Assembly: GCA_011050235.1 (NCBI GenBank)
Contig: DRGC01000012.1
Coordinates: forward strand, 1 to 55,748
Length of the DNA: 55,748 nucleotides
Reading direction: 5' to 3'
From: Phycisphaerae bacterium
GTDB taxonomy: Bacteria; Planctomycetota; Phycisphaerae; SM23-33
Within the stretch, counting starts at the first letter, position 1. Every line of letters begins with the position of its first letter. Position numbers and translations under genes: made by a program. Shown piece by piece: positions 25,509 to 32,367 of this stretch. The notes below the pieces were generated by a model, which saw only the letters and a list, made by a program, of their open reading frames with translations, had not been told where the DNA came from and did not search any database.

Positions 25509-26030
25509 TTATAGCAGAGCGGACAAATCGACCGCCTTATCGGCAAAGGCCCTGGCCGCCACGCTGATCGTCTGCCACCGCGCGCTGCGCGGTTTGGACA
25601 GCACCACATAATCGGCCAGCGTGATCGCCATGAACGCGTAGTGCCTTCCCCGGAACACGTGGACGCTCTCGAACGGCGCATCCTGGGGCCGGCCCTGAAG
25701 CCAGTACGTAAACACCAACGCCGCGACGAACCCCCCGTCGAAAATCCCCTGCCATTGGCGCAGGCCGTCCACGTCCTCGCGCGTGATCCAGTTCTCCCAC
25801 GCCCGCCCGCCCCTGCGCTTGCCCGTGGCCCGCAGGTCGGGAAACTTCCGCCCTTTGACATCCACTAGAAGGTTGGGGCCCGACTCGCTGTAGACGACGA
25901 AATCGAAACTTTTCAGCGACACGTCGGCGAAAATCGCCTTTTTCCCCTCGTCGACCATGACGTAGGGCCAGCCTTTCGACCGTAGGTAATCCTCGAAGGC
26001 GGCCTCGTAGTGGATCTTTCGATCAGCCAT
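25509..26030 (-). CDS. PD-(D/E)XK nuclease-like protein overlapping the toxin gene
   Basis: This 173-residue protein begins MADRKIHYEAAFEDYLRSKG. It then has YVMVDEGKKAIFADVSLKSFDFVVYS followed by NLLVDVKGRKFPDL. The series Glu, Asp in FDF, and D-x-K in VDVKG fits the PD-(D/E)XK endonuclease fold, though activity is not demonstrated. The remainder alternates strands and helices. Its ATG overlaps the end of the RelE-like gene by eight bases, so translation is probably coupled. Similar proteins, as far as I recall, occur as single genes in planctomycetes, so the link to the toxin pair may be local. Confidence 0.65.
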   Translation of the reverse strand: MADRKIHYEAAFEDYLRSKGWPYVMVDEGKKAIFADVSLKSFDFVVYSESGPNLLVDVKGRKFPDLRATGKRRGGRAWENWITREDVDGLRQWQGIFDGGFVAALVFTYWLQGRPQDAPFESVHVFRGRHYAFMAITLADYVVLSKPRSARWQTISVAARAFADKAVDLSALL

Positions 26031-26319
26031 CGCCCCCCTCCCCTGCTGCGTCAGTCTGCGGGCGACCACCTGTGTGGCGGCCACCGACGTGAACGATGCA
26101 CAGGCAGCGACGCTCATCGCGCACATAATAAAGGATTCGATACCCACCGGTCCGGACGCGAAGGTAGGGCCGCCACTGCCCCTCCTGCAGCTCGGCCCGC
26201 AGCGGGTGGGGATTATCCCGCAGCAGCTCGACGGCCGCCAACACCCGGCATCGACCCGGCGCATCCAGTTCCCGCAGGTCGCGGGCGGCCGTCGGGCGAA
26301 ACTCAACTGCGTAGCGCAT
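26023..26319 (-). CDS. RelE/ParE-family toxin
   Basis: This 98-residue protein has the RelE/ParE plan: MRYAVEFRPTAARDLREL, an alpha-helical pair, then LRVRTGGYRILYYVRDERRCLCIVHVGGR. The final Arg/His segment holds the residues that usually contact mRNA in RelE toxins (Arg in RVRTGGYRI and the C-terminal basic strand). The start codon directly follows the antitoxin stop. The C-terminal tail (GGRPQTDAAGEGGDG) is short and disordered and overlaps the next gene. Cytoplasmic. Confidence 0.8.
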   Translation of the reverse strand: MRYAVEFRPTAARDLRELDAPGRCRVLAAVELLRDNPHPLRAELQEGQWRPYLRVRTGGYRILYYVRDERRCLCIVHVGGRHTGGRPQTDAAGEGGDG

Positions 26320-26568
26320 CTAGAGCCCCAGTTCTCGCCGGATCTCGTCCAGCGCGATATCCCGCCCCCCCTCGGCCATCGCCTTGTCGGCGGCCCGGGC
26401 GTCGGCGACCTCGGCCAGCGCCTTGAGATGCTCCCATTCCTGGCGCGAGATCATCACGACCTCTTCCTTCTCATGGCGAGTGATAACCACCACCTCCCGA
26501 CGGTGCAAGACCGCATTGAACAGGTCGGGCAGATGGGCGCGGGCTTTCGTGATCGGTACGCTTGTCAT
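26320..26568 (-). CDS. Phd/YefM-family antitoxin
   Basis: This 82-residue protein starts MTSVPITKARAHLPDLFNAVLHRREVVVITRHEKEEVVMISRQEWEHLK (in pieces), which is the Phd/YefM DNA-binding fold, followed by a C-terminal helix that would wrap the toxin. The ATG at 26568 has AAGGA nine bases upstream; an upstream frame to 26601 has no such signal. It is stop-to-start adjacent to the RelE-like gene. Antitoxins of this class repress their own promoter, and a palindrome lies upstream. Confidence 0.85.
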   Translation of the reverse strand: MTSVPITKARAHLPDLFNAVLHRREVVVITRHEKEEVVMISRQEWEHLKALAEVADARAADKAMAEGGRDIALDEIRRELGL

Positions 26569-26593
26569 AGCGAACTGTCCTTTATGCACAAAT

Positions 26594-26624
26594 AGTATCA
26601 ACTGTACATTACGTACGCAGACAA
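26594..26624 (-). promoter_or_regulatory. Candidate promoter/operator of the toxin-antitoxin operon
   Basis: On the minus strand TTGTCT (26619-26624) and GATACT (26594-26599) are 19 bases apart. The spacer contains GTAC-N5-GTAC (26604-26616), a plausible autoregulatory operator. The fit to consensus is only moderate. Confidence 0.35.
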
Positions 26625-26692
26625 GGCGTTTCGGCGAACATTGTCAAGAAAATTGCGGATGTCTTTCCTGTCCCCTCCCCCCGGGGGGTGGG

Positions 26693-27985
26693 TCAGCGGG
26701 TCTTGTCGAGCAGGGAGAGGAAATCTTCGAGCGGCTGGTCGGTCTGGTTGCCGTTGGCGAGATTCTTGATGCCGATGGGCTTGCCCGCTCCACGGACGAT
26801 GACGGCGGCTGCGGCGCCGCGGCGGTTGGCCTCTTTGAGTTGCTTGCCCGTGTTCTGGCGTTTGTAGGAGAAGTCGGCCTGCCCCCCCCGCTTGCGTATC
26901 TCCGAGACCACCTGCAGCACCAGCGAGAGCGGACACTCTCTGTCGTCGATCACGAAGTAGTCCAACCGCCCGGCCGTGTGCGGCAGCTTGTCCTTGTCTT
27001 TCAGCAGGATCGCGAGCACGACATCGCCCATCCCGAAACCCGTCGCCCCAATCTTCGGCCCGCCCAGGACCTCCACGAGGTTATCGTACCTCCCGCCGCC
27101 GGCGACGGCCCGCAGGCTGCCGGCGGCGTCGAAGACCTCGTAGACGATGCCCGTATAGTAGGCCAGCCCGCGAACGATGTGCCAATCGAACCGGCAGTAG
27201 GGCCAGACGCCCATCGCCTCGAGGTGCGTGCGAAGCTGCAGGATGGCGTTGCGGTCGCCGTCCATCCCTTCCACCGCGGCCACCTGCTGCAGGCTGTCGG
27301 TTTCCGGCACGTCGAGGAACTCGCAGATGGCGCCCACCTGCTCGTCGGACAGACCGGCCTTGGCGCACTGCTCGGCGAATGCCTCGGCCGAGATCTTCGG
27401 ACGGCGGTCCAAGGCCACCAGCGCCTGATCCATCGCCGCCTCGGCCACGCCCAACTGGCGGAGCTTGTGGACCACCAGGGGCCGCGAGCCGATCCGGACG
27501 ACCACGTCATCGGGCGTCAGGCCGACCTGGCGGAGGAAATCCACGGCCGTGTAGATGCACTCGGCATCGGCGAGCACATCGTCACTGCCGATGACATCGA
27601 CGTTCCACTGGAAGAACTCCCGCAGCCGGCCGCGCTGGGGGTTCTCGGCCCGACAGAGGCGAGGCACGGAGAACCATTTGATCGGCCTGGGCAGCGCGTT
27701 GATCCTGGCGTTGACCATCCGCGCCAGCGAGGGGGTGATTTCCGGGCGGATCGCCAGGCTTCGCCCGCCGCGGTCGGTGAAGCTGAACAGTTGCGCGGCG
27801 ATCTCATCGCCGCTCTTGATCGTGAACAGATCCAGGTACTCGAAGATCGGGGCGTCGTATTCCTCGAACCCGTTGCGCAGCGAAACCTCGCGCCATGTGT
27901 CGGCGATCCAGTTTCGCAGACGCATGTCGTCGGGATAGAAGTCGCGTGTGCCCTTGACCGACTGGATATTTTTCGCGTCGCTCAT
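26693..27985 (-). CDS. hisS: Histidyl-tRNA synthetase
   Basis: This 430-residue class II synthetase charges tRNA-His. Motif 2 is RLCRAENPQRGRLREFFQ with the catalytic Arg. The His-specific motifs are GLAYYTGIVYEVF and GGGRYDNL, and the N-terminus is GTRDFYPDDM. The C-terminal anticodon-binding domain (about 335-430) is present. The gene begins three bases after the YkgJ-type gene, sharing its promoter. The length is normal and there are no frame breaks. Confidence 0.95.
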   Translation of the reverse strand: MSDAKNIQSVKGTRDFYPDDMRLRNWIADTWREVSLRNGFEEYDAPIFEYLDLFTIKSGDEIAAQLFSFTDRGGRSLAIRPEITPSLARMVNARINALPRPIKWFSVPRLCRAENPQRGRLREFFQWNVDVIGSDDVLADAECIYTAVDFLRQVGLTPDDVVVRIGSRPLVVHKLRQLGVAEAAMDQALVALDRRPKISAEAFAEQCAKAGLSDEQVGAICEFLDVPETDSLQQVAAVEGMDGDRNAILQLRTHLEAMGVWPYCRFDWHIVRGLAYYTGIVYEVFDAAGSLRAVAGGGRYDNLVEVLGGPKIGATGFGMGDVVLAILLKDKDKLPHTAGRLDYFVIDDRECPLSLVLQVVSEIRKRGGQADFSYKRQNTGKQLKEANRRGAAAAVIVRGAGKPIGIKNLANGNQTDQPLEDFLSLLDKTR

Positions 27986-27988
27986 CCG

Positions 27989-28462
27989 TTAACGCTGTGT
28001 TATAGCCTTCGGTTTCCGTGACTTGCGTCGCGCCCGCTTGACAGCGGCGAAGGCGGCCTTTTCCGTCGCGCCGCCGAGCTTTGCGCGGTGCTTGGCCCGC
28101 TGATAGTCAAACTCGTCTTCGCCCAGCTCCTTGCGAGCGTAGGCCATCAACACCTCGGGCGTGTTGAACTCTTCGTCGTAGCCGTAGTCGCCCATTGTCT
28201 GATCGCACTCGGACAGATCATATTTTCGGCAGATCAGGGGCCGATCGTCGTAGATCGTGCACACGCCGTCCTCGTCCAACATCTTGCAGGGGTTCATGAG
28301 CGAAATGAACCAACTGCCTTCATCGATATGGACGGTGGCGCCCTGGTGACAGATGTACCACCGAACGTCCTCGAACTCTTCGTAGTCGTCGGGCTCGTCG
28401 ATCTCGAAGCAGAAATATCGGCAACATTTCGAACCGCATGTTTTGCAGAACTCGGCACTCAT
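27989..28462 (-). CDS. YkgJ-family cysteine-cluster protein
   Basis: This 157-residue protein has the zinc/iron-chelate Cys pattern: CKTCGSKCCRYF near residues 6-17, then CHQGATVHI, NPCKMLDEDGVCTIYDDRPLICRKYDLSEC. These eight or so Cys are typical of YkgJ proteins, whose function is unclear. The last 45 residues are basic and Ala/Lys-rich. The ATG at 28462 follows GGGAG by seven bases; a frame extending to 28513 has no such signal. It is the first gene of a two-gene operon with hisS. Confidence 0.85.
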   Translation of the reverse strand: MSAEFCKTCGSKCCRYFCFEIDEPDDYEEFEDVRWYICHQGATVHIDEGSWFISLMNPCKMLDEDGVCTIYDDRPLICRKYDLSECDQTMGDYGYDEEFNTPEVLMAYARKELGEDEFDYQRAKHRAKLGGATEKAAFAAVKRARRKSRKPKAITQR

Positions 28463-28521
28463 CGCAGACTCCCATGCATGTCGATGCATCCCAGCTCCGG
28501 CCGGGCACATCACAGCAAGCG

Positions 28522-28550
28522 ATTATAGGTCGAGATGTCGCCCAACGCAA
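28522..28550 (-). promoter_or_regulatory. Promoter of the YkgJ-hisS operon
   Basis: On the minus strand TTGCGT (28545-28550) and a perfect TATAAT (28522-28527) are separated by 17 bases. The YkgJ-type start codon is 60 bases downstream. It lies back to back with a candidate valS promoter. Confidence 0.6.
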
Positions 28551-28559
28551 AGCCGCGTG

Positions 28560-28588
28560 TGGACGCTGATGGAGCAATCGTTTATAAA
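28560..28588 (+). promoter_or_regulatory. Candidate valS promoter
   Basis: TGGACG (28560-28565) and TATAAA (28583-28588) are separated by 17 bases, about 55 bases before the ATG at 28644. This position argues against translation starting at the upstream in-frame ATGs at 28443 or 28569. Confidence 0.45.
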
Positions 28589-28643
28589 ACACGCTTCGAT
28601 TGCCGCCCGCCCCCGCCTCCCGCGGGCCGCGACAGAGACCACG

Positions 28644-31600
28644 ATGACGGACGACCTGCCCACAACCTACGACCCTCGCGCCGTGGAAGGCCCGGTCAGC
28701 GAGCGCTGGGCCGCCGAGGGCGCCTTCGCCGCCGACCCGGCCGCCGACGGGGCGAGCTATACCGTCGTCATCCCTCCGCCCAACGTCACCGCCCCCCTGC
28801 ACCTGGGCCACGCCCTCAACAACACGCTGCAGGACGTGCTGATCCGCTATCACCGCATGGCGGGCGACAACACGCTGTGGATGCCGGGCACCGATCACGC
28901 GGGCATCGCCACGCAGACGGTCGTCGAGAAGCGCATCCTCGCCGACGAAAACAAACGGCGCACCGATTTTACCCGCGACGAATTCATCGCCCGCGTCCAG
29001 GCCTGGAAGGACGAGTACGAGGCCCGTATCCTCATCCAGCTCAAGCTGATGGGCTGCTCGTGCGACTGGGATCGAACGCGGTTCACCATGGACGATGTCT
29101 GCGCCCGGGCCGTCCGCGAGGTGTTCTTCAAGCTGTTCGCCGACGGGCTGATCTACCGTGGCAAACGGCTGGTCAACTGGGACCCGGCCACCCAGACCGT
29201 CCTTGCCGACGACGAGGTCGAACACCAGGACGTGGCCGGGCACTTCTGGTATCTGCGGTATCCGCTGACGGAGGCTGTTACCGTTGGACGTAGCATGGGC
29301 GTCTCGCCCATGCATCCCGAGGGCGACCAGCCTGTAACCAGGCGGCAAGGGTCGTACCTTCCCCACTGGACTCAGCCCGGCGCAAAGTACGCCGTCACCT
29401 TCCGCCTCGGAGATTCGGTCCCGCAGGATGTCGCCGAAGCCTGGCGGCAGGCCCGGGATGACCTCCATCGGCGCGCGGAACGGCAAGGGCGCGAGTTAAC
29501 CCCCGACGAGCAACGTGAGTTGGCCCGGCTACACTCAGATAAGATCGAAGCCTACTTGGATGCCGGGCACGGGCAGTGCTATATGGCCGACGCTCGCATC
29601 GCAAGGTTGGTTCGCGACGCACTGAAGCACTTCAACCACCGGCGGTACGACCTGGTCGCATGGTGTGTCATGCCGAATCACGTCCACGCCGTTGTTCGCC
29701 CACTCGGGGACCACACACTCCCGGAGATCCTACACTCGTGGAAGTCTTTCACGGCCAGAGAAGCCAATAACGTTCTTGGGCTGTCAGGGCAGTTTTGGAA
29801 GAAGGAGTCCTACGACCACCTGATCAGGGACGAGGATGATTTCAATAATCAGGTGAATTATATCCTCGCGAACCCCGCGAAGGCCGGGCTGTCTGATTGG
29901 GGTTGGTGTGGGTATGAGAGTTTGCAGGAGCAAGATGCTCCTGCGACGCATGGGCAAGATGCCCATGCCACGATTACGCACGTCACCGTTGCGACCACCC
30001 GCCCCGAGACGATGCTGGGCGATACGGCGGTGGCCATGAACCCGCGCGATCCGCTGGCTGAGGCGCTTGTCGGCAAGATGGTTCGCCTGCCGCTGGTCGG
30101 GCGGGTGATCCCCATTATCGCCGACGACCACGTCGTCCTGCCCGACCCGGACAGCGACGACGAGAAGGCAAGGTTCTCCACGGGCTTTTTGAAGGTCACC
30201 CCCGCCCACGACCCCGACGACTGGCAGATCGGCCAGCGACACGACCTGCCGGTGATCAACGTGATGGCCCCGGACGGGTCGATCAGCGACCGCCACGGCT
30301 GGGACGATTGCGCCGGTTCGGACGCCGAATTCCTGCTGGGCATGGACCGCTTCGAAGCTGGCAAGGCCATCGTCGAATGGTTCAAGACAGAAGGCCTGCT
30401 CGCCGATGTCCGCGAGTACGTCCACCCGGTTGGCCACAGCTACCGCAGCCACGTGCCCATCGAGCCCTACCTTTCGGATCAATGGTACATCGCCGTCAAA
30501 CAGCCCATCGCCCACCTGGCCGAGCCCTTCGGCGAAGGTGTGATCGAAGGCACAGACGTGCCGCTCAACTCGCTGGCGGGCCTGGCCCTGAAGCCCCTGC
30601 TCGATGGCCGTCTGCGGTTCGTGCCCGATCGCTACGCCAATACCTACCGGGCCTGGCTGGAGAATCTCCGCGACTGGCCCATCAGCCGCCAGCTCTGGTG
30701 GGGCCACCGAATCCCCGTCTGGTCGCAGGACCTCGAACTACCCGCCGACGTGGAACCGGTCGAGTCCGACCGCGGCCCGGATGCGCAAACCTGCGCCGCG
30801 CTGGATCGCGCCATCGGCGGGCACTTCGGTGACACGCTGAGGCAATTCCCCAACTTCCATTACTTCCTCCGCCGCGAGAAGCACCCCGAGAAGGAAGGTT
30901 GGATCCGCACCTACATCTGCGCGCGAGAGAATGACGCCAACGCCATCGCCCTTCTCGAGAACGCCGGCTGGACGCGCGATGAGGACGTGCTGGACACGTG
31001 GTTCTCCTCGGCGCTGTGGCCGTTTTCGACGATGGGCTGGCCGGACGAGACGCCCGAGCTGGCCCGCTACTATCCGGGCAATCTGCTGTGCACGGCCCGC
31101 GAGATCATCACGCTGTGGGTCAGCCGCATGGTGATGATGGGCCAGTATTGCCTCGGCGCTCCTCCCTTCCCCGAGGTGTTCATCCACGCGATGATCCAGG
31201 ACGGCGAGGGACGCAAGATGTCCAAGAGCCTCGGCAACGGGATCGACCCGCTGGACATCATCGACAGCCACGGCGCCGACGCCATGCGGTTTACGCTGGT
31301 GACCATGACCACCCAGACGCAGGACGTTCGCATGCCGGTGGCCGAGCTCGTCACGCCCGACGGACGAACGGTCAACTCGTCGACGAAGTTCGACATCGGG
31401 CGAAACTTCTGCAACAAGCTCTGGAACGCCGCGCGTTTCGCCCTGATGAACCTCCAGGACTGCCCGCCCTTCGACCCGGCGGCCGTGACCGACCTGGCCG
31501 ACCGGTGGATCCTCAGCCGACTGGCCACCGTCGTCGGCGAGACGACGACCTCGCTGGAAAACTATCGGTACAACGAACTGGCCGACGGGTTGTACCACTT

Positions 31601-32330
31601 TATGTGGGACGATTTCTGCGACTGGTACCTGGAGATCGCCAAGAGTCGCATCAACGCCGGCGAGACGACGCCCAAGGCCGTCCTGGCCCTGTGCCTGGAC
31701 CATCTGCTTCGGCTGCTGCACCCGATCTGCCCGTTTATCACCGAGGCGATCTGGGCCAAGCTCAACGAAACGGTCCCCTCTCGCCTGGGCGACCAGCCCG
31801 ACGAGCCCTTGCTGGTCCGCGCCGCCTGGCCCGCCAGCCGGGACGATTGGATCGACCCCGACGCCATCCGGCAGTTCCCCCTCCTGCAGGATCTCGTGCG
31901 GCAGGTCCGCAACGTTCGCAAGCAGCACGACGTGCCGCCCAGCCGAAAGGTGGACGCCCTCATCGAGGCCGACGGTGACGAGGCGACGCTGATCGGCGAG
32001 ACCATCGGCCTGCTCCAATCGCAGGCGGGGCTCGGTGAGGTGTCGATGGGCAAAGAGTCCGGCGCCGACGAGGCGGCCGCGACCGTCTCAGCCGGCGGCA
32101 TCAAGCTGCATGTGCTGGGCGTCATCGACCGCGACGCCGAACTGGCCCGGCTGACCAGACAGTGCGAGCAGTTGACCAAAGGCATCGACGGCATCGGACG
32201 CAAGCTGACCAACGAGAAGTTCGTCTCCAACGCCCCCGCCGACGTCGTTCAGCGAGAACGAGATCGGATGGAGCAACTCCAAGCCCAACTGGCCGTCGTC
32301 CAGGAGGCCATCGCGTCGCTGAGCGGCTAG
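28644..32330 (+). CDS. valS: Valyl-tRNA synthetase containing an in-frame RAYT transposase
   Basis: This 1228-residue open frame is a class I valyl-tRNA synthetase: the HIGH motif is HLGH at residues 53-56, the KMSKS motif KMSKS at 858-862, then an anticodon-binding domain and a C-terminal coiled coil. Residues about 216-443 do not belong to ValRS. They are a transposase domain entered through REP sequence and placed between RYPLTEAVTV and THVTVATTRPETMLGDTAV. That is the hairpin leading into the CP1 editing domain, where ValRS proteins normally vary in length. Removing it leaves about 1000 residues, slightly long for the family. There is no stop or frameshift anywhere. The start at 28644 is preferred for the family N-terminus and the promoter position. 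Whether the chimera is translated, spliced or processed is unknown. Confidence 0.9.
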   Translation: MTDDLPTTYDPRAVEGPVSERWAAEGAFAADPAADGASYTVVIPPPNVTAPLHLGHALNNTLQDVLIRYHRMAGDNTLWMPGTDHAGIATQTVVEKRILADENKRRTDFTRDEFIARVQAWKDEYEARILIQLKLMGCSCDWDRTRFTMDDVCARAVREVFFKLFADGLIYRGKRLVNWDPATQTVLADDEVEHQDVAGHFWYLRYPLTEAVTVGRSMGVSPMHPEGDQPVTRRQGSYLPHWTQPGAKYAVTFRLGDSVPQDVAEAWRQARDDLHRRAERQGRELTPDEQRELARLHSDKIEAYLDAGHGQCYMADARIARLVRDALKHFNHRRYDLVAWCVMPNHVHAVVRPLGDHTLPEILHSWKSFTAREANNVLGLSGQFWKKESYDHLIRDEDDFNNQVNYILANPAKAGLSDWGWCGYESLQEQDAPATHGQDAHATITHVTVATTRPETMLGDTAVAMNPRDPLAEALVGKMVRLPLVGRVIPIIADDHVVLPDPDSDDEKARFSTGFLKVTPAHDPDDWQIGQRHDLPVINVMAPDGSISDRHGWDDCAGSDAEFLLGMDRFEAGKAIVEWFKTEGLLADVREYVHPVGHSYRSHVPIEPYLSDQWYIAVKQPIAHLAEPFGEGVIEGTDVPLNSLAGLALKPLLDGRLRFVPDRYANTYRAWLENLRDWPISRQLWWGHRIPVWSQDLELPADVEPVESDRGPDAQTCAALDRAIGGHFGDTLRQFPNFHYFLRREKHPEKEGWIRTYICARENDANAIALLENAGWTRDEDVLDTWFSSALWPFSTMGWPDETPELARYYPGNLLCTAREIITLWVSRMVMMGQYCLGAPPFPEVFIHAMIQDGEGRKMSKSLGNGIDPLDIIDSHGADAMRFTLVTMTTQTQDVRMPVAELVTPDGRTVNSSTKFDIGRNFCNKLWNAARFALMNLQDCPPFDPAAVTDLADRWILSRLATVVGETTTSLENYRYNELADGLYHFMWDDFCDWYLEIAKSRINAGETTPKAVLALCLDHLLRLLHPICPFITEAIWAKLNETVPSRLGDQPDEPLLVRAAWPASRDDWIDPDAIRQFPLLQDLVRQVRNVRKQHDVPPSRKVDALIEADGDEATLIGETIGLLQSQAGLGEVSMGKESGADEAAATVSAGGIKLHVLGVIDRDAELARLTRQCEQLTKGIDGIGRKLTNEKFVSNAPADVVQRERDRMEQLQAQLAVVQEAIASLSG
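29290..29313 (+). repeat. Left REP of the valS insertion (in-frame coding)
   Basis: Head GTAG (29290-29293) is followed by 9-bp arms GCATGGGCG and CGCCCATGC around loop TCT (29293-29313). It is translated as part of valS (residues about 216-223, SMGVSPM). RAYT enzymes recognise a GTAG or GTGG head before the hairpin. Confidence 0.8.
29948..29971 (-). repeat. Right REP of the valS insertion (inverted)
   Basis: Arms GCATGGGCA and TGCCCATGC surround loop AGA (29948-29968), and the unit ends in CCAC (29968-29971), the complement of GTGG. It is the mirror image of the left REP. It is read in the valS frame as THGQDAHAT. Confidence 0.8.
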
Positions 32331-32367
32331 AGAGCCGGGCGACACGGACCGGCCGGTTTATTCTCAC

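Larger units (their letters stand above)
29290..29971 (+). mobile_element. RAYT element (REP-associated tyrosine transposase) inside valS
   Basis: The element is bounded by GTAG-headed and CCAC-tailed palindromes facing outward. The product region matches the planctomycete-type RAYT plan: YLPHWTQPGAKYAVTFRLGD at about residues 238-257 of the fusion, then CVMPNHVHAVVRPLG with the metal-binding HUH pair (His346, His348). Next come LPEILHSWKSFTAREAN and QVNYILANPAKAGL, whose Tyr406 aligns with the catalytic Tyr of E. coli RAYT (Tyr115). The domain looks complete, and no internal stop separates it from valS. ATG codons within the left REP (29295 and 29310) could allow separate translation. RAYT enzymes cut and join single-stranded REP DNA. 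Confidence 0.88.

Noticed and set aside
26384-28021. Plus-strand frame of 545 codons across the antitoxin and hisS
   Set aside because: It is antisense to hisS, which has all family motifs. The frame is a compositional shadow.
28443-28643. Longer valS start (ATG at 28443 or 28569)
   Set aside because: The extra sequence has no ValRS character, and a plausible promoter (28560-28588) lies inside or after it.
29290-29971. valS as a pseudogene disrupted by a transposon
   Set aside because: The frame is open through both junctions and all ValRS motifs downstream are intact, so disruption is not supported by the sequence itself.
29277-29991. The 10-base near-repeat as a target-site duplication
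   Set aside because: HUH/RAYT enzymes do not usually make duplications, and the two copies differ and lie outside the REP heads. Kept only as an open observation.
30738-32018. Minus-strand frame of 426 codons opposite the end of valS
   Set aside because: It is antisense to KMSKS and anticodon-domain sequence of ValRS and has no support of its own.
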